The notes below the pieces were generated by a model. It was not told the origin of the DNA. It worked only from the letters and a program-made list of their open reading frames with translations, and ran no database searches. A program made the translations under genes and the position numbers. From positions 124,001-188,000 of the forward strand of contig PGYV01000001.1 of the NCBI GenBank assembly GCA_002839855.1: DNA of 64,000 bases, written 5' to 3'. Below are positions 42,542 to 50,680 of the stretch, piece by piece; the stretch's first letter is position 1; each line of letters begins with the position of its first letter. This stretch comes from Candidatus Goldiibacteriota bacterium HGW-Goldbacteria-1. Its GTDB lineage: Bacteria; Oederibacteriota; PGYV01.

Positions 42542-43267
42542 ATGAAAAGAAATCTGTTTTTACTGTTTGTTATTGTTCTTTTTTCTGTTTTTTTCGCGGT
42601 AAGCTGTTCCACTGACAGCCCGTCATCATCATCCACACCCGCACCAACACCTGTAGTACTGGATTTCAACACCGGATTTGAAGATTTTGAAGATAACAGT
42701 TCCGCTTTTACGGTAAATGGCATACCCGGCACCATAACAGTGGGAAATGATTCAGCAGACGGCGGCACTTCCGTAATAACCGGAAGTTCTATAGTTTCCG
42801 GACAACTTTCAGGTACGTACAGCCTTGCTTTAACGGCAACGGTTAAAACATCACTGCCTTTCAGCACAACCGAAGGTGATTACACCGTAATGGCGCCCAT
42901 TGCCGACAGTATCGGTTACGTGACCATAAACGTAAACCTTAACAATCCGGTGGATGCTATAACCAATAACGACCACCTTTATTTCACACACAAAATTTCA
43001 AGTACATCCGGAATGACATACAGAATTTACTTCTATTCACAGGACGGTAAATACTGTTATACAGGCAATCAGACACCTTCAACAACATCAAACAGCTACA
43101 ACTTCTACTTTAGCAGCCTTTTGAATCCCACAGGTTATACCGCGGAAGATGTGCTGTCAAACCTGAAGAAAATAGTCTTTGTTATAAGGTACAAAGCTTA
43201 TGGATTATCACAAAAAGACATCAACTTTTACATAGACAATATAGGAATAACACACGACATAATATAA
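42542..43267 (+). CDS. Putative lipoprotein, beta-sandwich
   Basis: The start is the ATG at 42542, after GGGGAGG; the frame is open upstream but carries the promoter. The signal peptide MKRNLFLLFVIVLFSVFFAV leads to a lipobox ending in SC (Cys22), followed by a Ser/Pro/Thr-rich tether. The remaining ~200 residues (FNTGFEDFEDNSSAFTVNG onward, with DINFYIDNIGITHD near the end) look like a jelly-roll module of the CBM/CIA30 type. This is like the binding modules in the secreted glycoside hydrolases of the same window. I infer a surface carbohydrate-binding lipoprotein; the ligand is unknown. Confidence 0.65.
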   Translation: MKRNLFLLFVIVLFSVFFAVSCSTDSPSSSSTPAPTPVVLDFNTGFEDFEDNSSAFTVNGIPGTITVGNDSADGGTSVITGSSIVSGQLSGTYSLALTATVKTSLPFSTTEGDYTVMAPIADSIGYVTINVNLNNPVDAITNNDHLYFTHKISSTSGMTYRIYFYSQDGKYCYTGNQTPSTTSNSYNFYFSSLLNPTGYTAEDVLSNLKKIVFVIRYKAYGLSQKDINFYIDNIGITHDII

Positions 43268-43271
43268 AGAA

Positions 43272-43310
43272 AAAAAGCCGCGGCAGTCTAATCGTCTGCC
43301 GCGGCTTTTT
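43272..43310. terminator. Bidirectional Rho-independent terminator
   Basis: A stem AAAAAGCCGCGGCAG with its exact complement and a 9-nt loop, with A-run and T-run on either side. It ends the lipoprotein gene (plus) and can also stop transcripts arriving from the opposite strand after 43322. Confidence 0.9.
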
Positions 43311-43321
43311 AATTTAAATTC

Positions 43322-44125
43322 TTACTTTATCCCAAGTTCTTTTATCCTTGTTTCACACATCTTTTTTGTCTTCACGTCCTGCCAGTACAATTCCGCGGAA
43401 ACCGGCGCGGCAAGCACCTCTTTAAATAATACCGCCGCTTTTTCTTTCTCGCCGGTGTCATTCATGGCATCCGCAAGAAATAACTTTGCTATATTGGTGT
43501 CTTCCAGCGCTAAAGCTTCCTGTAACAGCTTCTTTGCTTTATTTTTATCCGGCCAGGTAATCACAAAAGGTATATTCGGCGCTTTCCAATGAAGCCTTCC
43601 AAGAACTATAAGCGCGGCCGGTTTATTTGGCCCGTCAAGCGCTATTGTTTTTTCGCTGTATTTTTTAATTTTGTCCGCAATACCGTTTGAAGCGGATTCA
43701 AAAAGGTCTGATATATCGCCTTTCCTTGCCCACATAAGCCCAAGGCAGTAATTATAAACCTCTGACTTTTCCGGATCAAGCCCGCTTTTTTCTATAAGCG
43801 CAATAACATCAGCATACGCCTTTTTCTTTTCATCCACCGTCCCTATATCCATATGATGATATTTATAGTTGGCGCACTTTGCCAGCTGATAATATACATT
43901 TTCCGGCACGCCATCTTTGCCCGCCGGTTCAACCGCTTTTTTGTACAAAGCATCCGCTGAATCAAGCAGTTTCACCGCTTCTTTTACATCTGTCACGGAA
44001 TTAATTTTTGCCAGTATTGCATCCGCCTGCGAAACAGGATTAACAGCCGTATCCTTTGCCTGAACATCAGATACAAACAGTAAAATCATTACCGTCAGGA
44101 CAATAATCGTTCTTGTTTTTTTCAT
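43322..44125 (-). CDS. Secreted helical repeat (TPR-like) protein
   Basis: A 267-residue protein with a signal peptide (MKKTRTIIVLTVMILLFVSD, cleavage near VQA). The rest is helical with TPR-like pairs (VYYQLAKCANYKYHHMDIG, KPAALIVLGRLHWKAPNIPF, NIAKLFLADAMNDTGEKEKA). It resembles periplasmic TPR proteins of the TRAP-associated or tetratricopeptide class, but no exact family can be named. It has an AGGAGG site and ends beside the bidirectional terminator. Confidence 0.65.
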   Translation of the reverse strand: MKKTRTIIVLTVMILLFVSDVQAKDTAVNPVSQADAILAKINSVTDVKEAVKLLDSADALYKKAVEPAGKDGVPENVYYQLAKCANYKYHHMDIGTVDEKKKAYADVIALIEKSGLDPEKSEVYNYCLGLMWARKGDISDLFESASNGIADKIKKYSEKTIALDGPNKPAALIVLGRLHWKAPNIPFVITWPDKNKAKKLLQEALALEDTNIAKLFLADAMNDTGEKEKAAVLFKEVLAAPVSAELYWQDVKTKKMCETRIKELGIK

Positions 44126-44221
44126 AAAACCTCCTGTGTATTTTGCACATTTTACCCCCTTTAACCGTCAAAATCAAGCAGCAGCAATAAAAACCGAGGG
44201 ACGGATGCAAAACAAAAACAA

Positions 44222-44252
44222 ACTGCCGCGCCCTAAAGGGACGCGCCTACCA
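44222..44252. repeat. REP-like hairpin
   Basis: ACTGCC and CTACCA flank a stem GCGCCC/GGGACGC. It begins the 44.2-44.5 kb module that ends with the deleted MITE-like copy. Confidence 0.55.
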
Positions 44253-44369
44253 CTGCGTATGCCCAAGCCCTGTAAAACCTGGGTACAAAGGGACAAATGC
44301 ACGGGGGATCGGAATTAAAAACAAACATGGAAAATTCGAAATTCGAAAATTTTAAGGACAGAGACAAAA

Positions 44370-44475
44370 CAGGGGTTGGGTGTGTTTTTTCAGTGCGTGC
44401 CGCGCAAGGATAGCATTGATACGGCAGGAGCGCTTTAATGCTGAGCGCGCGCTGAAAAAATATACCCAAACCCTG
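44370..44475. mobile_element. MITE-like element, copy D, internally deleted
   Basis: 106 bp. Both arms are preserved (44370-44403 and about 44445-44475) but about 96 bp of the interior is missing. Retention of the ends and loss of the centre is typical of non-autonomous elements. A 'ctgcagc' tail follows at 44482. Confidence 0.65.
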
Positions 44476-44532
44476 TAAGGCTGCAGCCCGACGGTTCAAA
44501 AGCTCAGCAGCTCGGAGGAACGAAAACAAAGC

Positions 44533-44722
44533 GGTTTAAGCTATAGGCAGTTAAGCAGAAGCGTAACTAAAAAATGGTTGGCAAGTTATCGCTATAGCTT
44601 AATGCTTAAAACGCTAAGGTGCCATGTTTTATACTATCGCTATAGCTTAACTGCTTAAAATTCTAAGGCGCTATTTTTACTCAACCGCTTCTTCTTATAT
44701 GCCTATAGCTTAATATGCTATT
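44533..44722. repeat. AAGCTATAG repeat block, copy 2
   Basis: It has the same design as 22872-23024. On the minus strand, units start TTAAGCTATAG and contain CACCTTAGCGTTTTAAGC, then end with GCCTATAGCTTAAACCGC. It begins directly at the stop codon of the Gre/Rnk-like gene (44723). The rest of 44126-44722 holds the REP-like hairpin and the deleted MITE-like copy; no gene is seen. Confidence 0.65.
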
Positions 44723-45112
44723 TTATGGATTTTCAACCTTGTTCAGCCTTATGCGCATTATTCCCAGCGGTACTTTCCACTCTATTACATCATTTTCCCT
44801 GTAACCTATAACCGCGGTTCCAATTGGCGCTAACACAGATACTTTATCATCATCCGGCGAAGCTTCCTGCGGAAGCACCAGTTTAAAAATAGTTTTCTCC
44901 CCGCTTTGTTCGTCAATAATTTCCACCTTAGAATTAATCCTTACAAGGCCGGCAGGCGCCTGCTCTTTTTTTATCACAGTTGCCCTGCTTACCTCTTTTA
45001 TAAGCTGCTCAAAATATTTCCTGTTGCTGCCATAAACACTTCCGTTATCCGAAGTCATCTTTTTTATCAGATTTACGTCATCTTCAACCATAAAAATCTC
45101 TTTGTTTTCCAT
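44723..45112 (-). CDS. GreA/GreB C-terminal domain protein (Rnk-like)
   Basis: About 129 residues from the ATG at 45112, chosen because GGAGGTAATAAC precedes it. The second half (VRINSKVEIIDEQSGEKTIF, then SVLAPIGTAVIGYRENDVIEW) is the Gre factor C-terminal FKBP-like domain. The N-terminal half is a short helical region, too short for the full GreA coiled coil, so it is closer to Rnk, the nucleoside diphosphate kinase regulator. It probably binds RNA polymerase near the secondary channel, but the acidic tip needed for transcript cleavage is not evident. Confidence 0.82.
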   Translation of the reverse strand: MENKEIFMVEDDVNLIKKMTSDNGSVYGSNRKYFEQLIKEVSRATVIKKEQAPAGLVRINSKVEIIDEQSGEKTIFKLVLPQEASPDDDKVSVLAPIGTAVIGYRENDVIEWKVPLGIMRIRLNKVENP

Positions 45113-45161
45113 GTTATTACCTCCATTTTTATTATTGGGCTTATACTTCATTTAACCGGCG

Positions 45162-45212
45162 TCACACCGCAGCCCGGCAGTATGCGCCGCTTTTACATAC
45201 AGGGTTTTTCAT
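45162..45212 (-). CDS. Possible 16-residue leader peptide upstream of the Gre/Rnk-like gene
   Basis: ATG at 45212 follows an almost perfect AAGGAGG site with 6-nt spacing and encodes MKNPVCKSGAYCRAAV before a TGA. It lies 49 nt upstream of the Gre/Rnk-like start and just after the hairpin at 45243-45283. A strong ribosome site with such a short product suggests a leader peptide or small protein. It could also be chance. Confidence 0.35.
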   Translation of the reverse strand: MKNPVCKSGAYCRAAV

Positions 45213-45242
45213 TAAATGCCTCCTTTTACCCTTAAAATACAA

Positions 45243-45283
45243 AATCCGGAATCTATAAACCTTTGGTTTATAAATCCCGGATT
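45243..45283 (-). terminator. Long hairpin, probable terminator of the antiporter operon
   Basis: 19-bp arms (45243-45261 and 45265-45283) with a 3-nt loop. In a minus-strand transcript the two imperfect positions become G-U pairs, and the stem is followed by TTGTATTTT. It lies about 120 nt past the stop codon of the DUF2294 gene. The rest of the gap between that gene and the small leader frame is A/T-rich. Confidence 0.55.
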
Positions 45284-45404
45284 ACTTTTCAATTAGTCCG
45301 CGGCTTACCGCTTACTCTTTGCCCAGTCTTCCTTATGTTAACTGTTTCAGCTTTCGCATCCTATAAACTAATTTTACAACAGTATTAATACAAAGTCAAA
45401 TAAG

Positions 45405-45764
45405 CTAAAAACCCGTATCTATAATTTTATCCATTACCAGCACAAATACCCTGTCGCCGGTATTTCCGCTTATATCCGTATGCACAGACATCACCTTTGC
45501 TTTTAGCGCTTCTTCAATCTCTTTTACAAGCGCGCCGCGGGAAATATCAAGCTGTTTTGCCCTTAGAATTTTTATTTCAAACCTTCCGTCTTTTGTTTCT
45601 GACAGGGTCTTTTCCTGGTGTGTAAGCACGCCTTTCATGCGCACATAAACCGCGTCTTTTATAAAGTACGCTTTTACTTCCGCGGCTCCCAGCCCTGTAT
45701 CGCGTTTTTCATATTTTACAAAAATCTCGCCTATCTTTGCCTCTGCCTGCCCTTTTGTCATCAT
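45405..45764 (-). CDS. DUF2294 (MpsC-like) family protein
   Basis: A 119-residue soluble protein matching the DUF2294 family, named MpsC from a Na+-translocating membrane-potential system. Recognisable parts are KIGEIFVKYEKRDTGLGAAEV and a C-terminal strand VFVLVMDKIIDTGF. Its biochemical role is unclear. The start overlaps the stop of the antiporter gene (ATGA, 45761-45764), so the two are translated together. This suggests a direct functional link to monovalent cation movement. Confidence 0.8.
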   Translation of the reverse strand: MMTKGQAEAKIGEIFVKYEKRDTGLGAAEVKAYFIKDAVYVRMKGVLTHQEKTLSETKDGRFEIKILRAKQLDISRGALVKEIEEALKAKVMSVHTDISGNTGDRVFVLVMDKIIDTGF

Positions 45765-47263
45765 TGTGTATCACCTTCTTCATCTTTTTCAGGCTCCATT
45801 TTTTTCTGCACAAAAACATTCCGTTCTATAGTTTTTAAAGCTGTCTTGTCCGCCATGACAAGCATAACATCCCCGGATTCTAAAACCGTGCCGCCGTCCG
45901 GTATTATAAACTGTTCATCCCTTGATATAAGGGTCACAAGCGCGCCCTTTGGTATGCCTATTTCAAAAAGCCTTTTTCCCACCGCGACCGATCCAAAGGG
46001 TATCATGACTTCGTTTAAATCCGCGTTAACACCGGCAAGCGCATCCATTTCAATCGGGGCTTTCTTTCTGTTTTTAAGCGGTTCTTCAAGCCCAAGCCAC
46101 CGCGAGACAAGAGAAATTGTACTTCCCTGAAGAAGCGCGGATAATAATACGGTAAAGAAAACTATATTAAATATTTTTTCCGCTCCCGGCACACCGGCAG
46201 TAAGTGGAAATATGGCCAATATAACCGGGACAGCGCCCCTTAATCCCACCCAAGATATCATCAATTTTTCTTTATTATTAAGTCTGGAAAAAGAAAGGCA
46301 CGCAAAAACAGCCGCCGGCCTTGCCAGGAAAATAAGCACTATACCCGCTATAATTCCATCCCCCGCCACCGGTATGACTTTAGAAGGAAAAACAAGCAGC
46401 CCCAGCATAAGGAATATTACAATCTGCATAAGCCACGCCACACCGTCATGAAAACGAATAAGGTTATTTTTATGAATAAACGTCCTGTTTCCAAGGACAA
46501 TACCCGCAACATAAACACTTAAGTACCCGTTGCCTTTTATGTGTGTTGTCACCATGTAAAGGATTATTACAAGCGCCATTGTCAGCACCGGATAAAGGCC
46601 GTCATATTCAAGGTTAATACGGTTAATAAATTCAACCATAAGCCTGCCGAATATCACTCCCGCGGCAAGGCCTATTGCCATTTCAACAAAAAATGACGGA
46701 ATTAAAGAAAGCGGCGAAGAATGGCTTCCTGTCATTACGCCAATTATGCCGATTGTTAAAAACACAGCCATAGGGTCGTTACTGCCGGATTCAAGTTCTA
46801 ACAGCGGTTTTAAATTGCCTTTTAAATTAATCCCTTTAGAACGTAATATTGAAAACACAGCCGCCGCGTCAGTTGAAGAGACTATAGCGCCAAGCAGCAT
46901 CGAATCAATAAGCGGCATTTTAAGCAAAAAGTGCAGCAAACCGCCTGTAATACCGGCGGTCATTAAAACTCCCATCGTGGCAAGCAGCACGCCTTCTTTT
47001 AAAACAGGCTTTATCATTGCCCACTTTGTGTCCATACCGCCATAGAAAAGTATCATGGACAAAGCGGCAATACCTATACCCTTGGCGATTTCATTATCAT
47101 CAAAGTGTATTCCAAAAACACCCTCTGAACCGGCCAGCATTCCGATAACTATAAATATAAGAAGCGTGGGAAGGCCTATCTTATCAGACGCTTTGCTTAG
47201 CACCACACTTATAAGCAGCAAAAGCGCGGCTACAAAAATTACTGATTCATACGAATACTGCAT
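45761..47263 (-). CDS. CPA1-type K+/H+ (or Na+/H+) antiporter with TrkA-C domain
   Basis: A 500-residue cation:proton antiporter of the NhaP2/CvrA type. Residues ~1-390 are the twelve-helix domain with GIAALSMILFYGGMDTKW, SSTDAAAVFSILR and LLELESGSNDPMAVFL, the conserved ion-site regions. Residues ~405-480 form a TrkA-C/RCK-C domain (EVMIPFGSVAVGKRLFEIGI, TLISRDEQFIIPDGGTVLES), which usually senses nucleotides. The C-terminus is an acidic tail. It likely moves K+ or Na+ out in exchange for H+ for pH and osmotic balance. It is coupled to the DUF2294 gene. Confidence 0.9.
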   Translation of the reverse strand: MQYSYESVIFVAALLLLISVVLSKASDKIGLPTLLIFIVIGMLAGSEGVFGIHFDDNEIAKGIGIAALSMILFYGGMDTKWAMIKPVLKEGVLLATMGVLMTAGITGGLLHFLLKMPLIDSMLLGAIVSSTDAAAVFSILRSKGINLKGNLKPLLELESGSNDPMAVFLTIGIIGVMTGSHSSPLSLIPSFFVEMAIGLAAGVIFGRLMVEFINRINLEYDGLYPVLTMALVIILYMVTTHIKGNGYLSVYVAGIVLGNRTFIHKNNLIRFHDGVAWLMQIVIFLMLGLLVFPSKVIPVAGDGIIAGIVLIFLARPAAVFACLSFSRLNNKEKLMISWVGLRGAVPVILAIFPLTAGVPGAEKIFNIVFFTVLLSALLQGSTISLVSRWLGLEEPLKNRKKAPIEMDALAGVNADLNEVMIPFGSVAVGKRLFEIGIPKGALVTLISRDEQFIIPDGGTVLESGDVMLVMADKTALKTIERNVFVQKKMEPEKDEEGDTQ

Positions 47264-47439
47264 TAAAGTCTCCCGTTATATTTTTATAATATTATCATTG
47301 TAATCTGCCGTGCCATTTTTGTCAATTAAACGAAACGCCCTAAAGCGGGCAGTATAAAAACGTATATTATTTTACATTTACTTTTGACTTAAAATCACTT
47401 ATATTAATTAAACTTTAATAATATCAGGAGGTTATAATA

Positions 47440-49371
47440 ATGAAAGGTACAATCACAGAAAAAATATTAAAAGCTCATCTGACATCCGGCAGGCTTATAT
47501 CCGGCGAGGAAATAGGGATAAAAATAGACCAGACGCTGACACAGGACGCCACCGGTACAATGGCTTACCTTGAATTTTTAAATTTTAATGTTTCAAAAAT
47601 CGGCACAAAACTCTCCGTCAGCTATGTGGACCACAACACCCTGCAGAGCGGGTTTGAAAACGCGGACGACCACGCTTTTTTACAGTCAGTGGCGGAAAAA
47701 TACGGCCTGTGGTTTTCCAAACCAGGCAACGGCATATGCCATCAGGTACACCTTGAAAGGTTCGGGCGCCCGGGCTGGACACTTGTAGGGTCAGATTCCC
47801 ATACACCCACCGCAGGCGGCCTTGGAATGCTGGCGATTGGCGTGGGCGGCCTTGACGTGGCAGCATCGCTTGCGGGCTACCCTTTTAATTTAAAATGCCC
47901 CGAAGTAATAGGGGTAAAACTTACCGGCAAGTTAAAACCCTGGTCATCAGCAAAAGACGTAATTTTATTATTACTGCAGATGCTGTCCGTAAAAGGCGGC
48001 GTGGGTAAAATATTTGAATACTTCGGCGAAGGGGTAAAAACACTTTCCGTTCCTGAACGCGCGGTTATCACCAATATGGGCGCGGAGCTTGGCGCCACCA
48101 CATCCATCTTTCCTTCGGATAATAATACCAAAGCTTTCCTGGCAGCTTTCGGCAGGGCAAAAGATTTTAAACAGTTATTGCCGGATAAAGACGCGCAGTA
48201 TTCAAAAGTTATAGAAATAGACCTTGCAAAAGTAGAACCCATGATTGCACAGCCGCACATGCCTGACAACGTGAAAAAAGTAAAAGAAATTAAGGATAAA
48301 AAAGTTAATCAGGTAATTCTTGGCAGCTGCACCAACAGTTCTTATAAAGACTTAATGACAGCCGCGGCGATATTAAAAGGTAATAAAGTAAACAAGGATG
48401 TATCTTTTGTAATTGCCCCCGGTTCCAAGACTATCATGGACGCCATGATTAAAAACGGCGCTTTTGCAATATTTCTGGAAGCGGGCGCGCGTATCATTGA
48501 ATCTGCCTGCGGGCCGTGCATTGGAATGGGACAGGCGCCTTCAAGCGGCGCGGTTTCTGTCAGAACTTTCAACCGCAACTTTAAAGGGCGTTCCGGCACC
48601 AATGACGCGGAAATATACCTTGCAAGCGTGGAAACAGCCGTGGCAGCAGCCCTTACGGGTAAAATAACAGACCCCTCAAAACTTGGCAAATACCCGGCAG
48701 TTAAACCGCTTATTAAGTTCCCAATAAATAATTCACTTTTATTAAAACCGCTGTCCCCGGCAAAAAGAAAATCCGTAAAAATTGTCATGGGGCCAAACAT
48801 TAAACCGCTTCCTGAATCATCCCCTCTTGCGCAGTCATTAAAGGCAAAGGTAATCGCCGCGTTCGGCGATAACATTACCACAGACGACATAATGCCGGCG
48901 GGAGCAAAGATACTGCCGTTAAGAAGCAATATTCCGGAAATTTCAAAACACGTCTTTGTTAAGCTTGATTCAAAGTTTTATGAAAAAGCTCTTGCCAATA
49001 AACCCGGTGTGATTGTGGGCGGGGAAAATTACGGCCAGGGAAGCTCGCGCGAACACGCCGCCCTTGCGCCTATGTATCTTGGCATAAAAGCGGTTATCGT
49101 AAAATCATTTGCCCGTATTCACAAAGCAAACCTAATAAACTTTGGTATTCTTCCCCTTACTTTCAAAAATCCCGAAGATTACGCAAAATGTAAAGAAGGC
49201 GTTGCCATAAATTTTGAAAATCTTGCGGCGTCAATAAAAAACGGCAGTGACATAGCATCAGTATTGGAAAACGGCACAAAAATAACACTTACATATTCAC
49301 TGTCAGAACGCGACCGCGAAATTCTTCTTGCCGGCGGGACGATAGATTATATTAAGAGACTTATTAAGTAA
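47440..49371 (+). CDS. Aconitate hydratase (single-chain, ~640-residue type)
   Basis: A 643-residue [4Fe-4S] dehydratase. The N-terminal catalytic part has SYVDHNTLQSGFENADDH, GRPGWTLVGSDSHTPTAGGL and the cluster ligands in ILGSCTNSSY and ESACGPCIGMGQ. The C-terminal swivelling domain has GDNITTDDIMPAG and GENYGQGSSREHAALAP. The length fits the shorter bacterial aconitase group and not the ~900-residue AcnA. It interconverts citrate and isocitrate; a related homoaconitate or isopropylmalate role is less likely but cannot be excluded. TCAGGAGG precedes the ATG. It stands alone, with no other citric acid cycle gene nearby. Confidence 0.9.
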   Translation: MKGTITEKILKAHLTSGRLISGEEIGIKIDQTLTQDATGTMAYLEFLNFNVSKIGTKLSVSYVDHNTLQSGFENADDHAFLQSVAEKYGLWFSKPGNGICHQVHLERFGRPGWTLVGSDSHTPTAGGLGMLAIGVGGLDVAASLAGYPFNLKCPEVIGVKLTGKLKPWSSAKDVILLLLQMLSVKGGVGKIFEYFGEGVKTLSVPERAVITNMGAELGATTSIFPSDNNTKAFLAAFGRAKDFKQLLPDKDAQYSKVIEIDLAKVEPMIAQPHMPDNVKKVKEIKDKKVNQVILGSCTNSSYKDLMTAAAILKGNKVNKDVSFVIAPGSKTIMDAMIKNGAFAIFLEAGARIIESACGPCIGMGQAPSSGAVSVRTFNRNFKGRSGTNDAEIYLASVETAVAAALTGKITDPSKLGKYPAVKPLIKFPINNSLLLKPLSPAKRKSVKIVMGPNIKPLPESSPLAQSLKAKVIAAFGDNITTDDIMPAGAKILPLRSNIPEISKHVFVKLDSKFYEKALANKPGVIVGGENYGQGSSREHAALAPMYLGIKAVIVKSFARIHKANLINFGILPLTFKNPEDYAKCKEGVAINFENLAASIKNGSDIASVLENGTKITLTYSLSERDREILLAGGTIDYIKRLIK

Positions 49372-49495
49372 AGAGGCTTGGAGGTTTAGATGCTTGGAGG
49401 TTTGGTAAAACTAAACCGTGAAAACAAGCAGCTCAAAAGTTTAGCGGCCCGGCGGCTTGGTTAAAGTTAAATCGTGAAAATTTATAGGTTTGGTA

Positions 49496-49515
49496 GCCGC
49501 ACCCTTTAGGGTGCG
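49496..49515. repeat. REP-like hairpin, variant
   Basis: GCCGCACCC...GGGTGCG with loop TTTA, with a GTA flank instead of ACT. Confidence 0.45.
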
Positions 49516-49549
49516 TGTTCTTTTAATTATAATACCAATTACAAAATCA

Positions 49550-49579
49550 ACTGCCGCACCTTAAAAGGTGCGCCTACCA
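49550..49579. repeat. REP-like hairpin
   Basis: ACTGCC and CTACCA flank GCACCTT/AAGGTGC, the same stem as at 34431. Confidence 0.55.
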
Positions 49580-49711
49580 ATACAAAACCTGACTGATTCT
49601 TTTATTTTTAAGATAACGCTTTATGAATTAAGCCTTTACCAAGCATCCAAGCCTCTAAGCATCCAAGCCTCTAAACATCCAAGCCTCTGCTATTATTTAT
49701 GGGATAAGTTT

Positions 49712-50275
49712 TCAGTCTTTATATATCACTTCATACATCGTATAAAGCTTGTGCTTTTTTCTTGAGGTCTCCACGCAGACTTTTATATCCTTCTTTTTTT
49801 TCATCTCAAGAAGCACTTCTATTACTCCGGCAAAATGTTCAGCCGCGGCGCCCTGCGTGCCGTCAAGGCCAAGGATGGAATAAACCCAGTGCCCTTTATC
49901 GTGTTTGATTGTTTTAACGTCAACTATCCTGTAATGGGAATGAAGGTTGGGTATAAGAAATCTATCTGCCAGAAAAGATACCGGCATAATTTTTACAAAA
50001 AGTCCGGTTAACCCCGAAAACCATTTTTTTGTGTCATACTTTGAATACTCCCTGCAGCCCGAAATATCGCCATCATAAAACATTTCGCACATTTTAAGGG
50101 ATGGTTTTACAAAGTAATCGTCGGAATCATACCATTCAGCGGTAAACTTCCGCAGAGAATATAACTTTTCGGCTGTTTTGGGAATTTTCTTCAGCCATGC
50201 CTGAAAATTTTCTTCTCCGAAATTTTTTCTGATAAACTCCGGAAGTAAAACCATCATATTCCTGTTAACTTCCAT
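49712..50275 (-). CDS. Hypothetical soluble protein
   Basis: A 187-residue cytoplasmic protein not assigned to a family. The N-terminal ~90 residues are helical (PEFIRKNFGEENFQAWLKKI, then LKMCEMFYDGDISGCREYSK). The second half is alpha/beta with a C-terminal strand pair (DIKVCVETSRKKHKLYTMYE). The overall plan resembles small sensor domains of the heme-NO-binding/V4R or TIGR02265 type, which share a helical bundle and a beta-rich end. That is only a hint. A GGGCGG stretch precedes the ATG. It runs convergent to the aconitase gene. Confidence 0.6.
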   Translation of the reverse strand: MEVNRNMMVLLPEFIRKNFGEENFQAWLKKIPKTAEKLYSLRKFTAEWYDSDDYFVKPSLKMCEMFYDGDISGCREYSKYDTKKWFSGLTGLFVKIMPVSFLADRFLIPNLHSHYRIVDVKTIKHDKGHWVYSILGLDGTQGAAAEHFAGVIEVLLEMKKKKDIKVCVETSRKKHKLYTMYEVIYKD

Positions 50276-50342
50276 TTACACCGCCCGTTTCTTTCTAATA
50301 TAACAATTATACCCTAAAAAACATTATTTCAAGAGATAATTT

Positions 50343-50672
50343 TTACCACTCCTTAAAAATAACAAAAACAGCCAGTACAATAAGCGCGAATCCTGCCGCA
50401 TGGTTCCATCTCATGGGTTCTTTCAGGTAAAATACAGAAAAAACCGCAAAAACAATAAGTGTTATTACTTCCTGAATGGTCTTTAGTTCTGCCGCAGAAA
50501 ACTGACCGTGCCCTATCCTGTTTGCCGGCACCTGAAAACAGTACTCCACAAACGCTATTATCCAGCTTATAAGTATCACTTTAAAAAGCGGCTGGTCTTT
50601 AAATTTAAGATGGCCATACCAGGCAAAGGTCATGAAAATATTTGAAATTACAAGCAGCAATACGGTTTTCAT
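50343..50672 (-). CDS. DUF486 family small membrane protein
   Basis: A 109-residue, four-helix membrane protein of the DUF486 family, related to small drug/metabolite transporters. Typical motifs are TFAWYGHLK, AFVEYCFQVPANRIGHGQFS and LKTIQEVITLIVFAVFSVFY followed by WNHAAGFALIVLAVFV. No substrate is known for the family. It lies 8 nt after the upstream lipoprotein gene and is probably co-transcribed with it. Confidence 0.9.
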   Translation of the reverse strand: MKTVLLLVISNIFMTFAWYGHLKFKDQPLFKVILISWIIAFVEYCFQVPANRIGHGQFSAAELKTIQEVITLIVFAVFSVFYLKEPMRWNHAAGFALIVLAVFVIFKEW

Positions 50673-50680
50673 TTTTTTAA

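Larger units (their letters stand above)
49375..49711. repeat. Intergenic repeats between convergent genes
   Basis: Near the left end 'gaggcttggaggtttagatg' units (49371-49405) face three copies of a 16-mer AAGCATCCAAGCCTCT in the opposite sense (about 49647-49690). Between them are two REP-like hairpins (49496-49515 and 49550-49579). No gene is seen. The facing arrays could pair in either transcript and act as a barrier between the two convergent genes. Confidence 0.55.

Noticed and set aside
48342-48929. A 195-residue minus-strand frame opposite the aconitase gene
   Set aside because: The plus-strand frame has all aconitase motifs. The antisense frame has no family signature or ribosome site.
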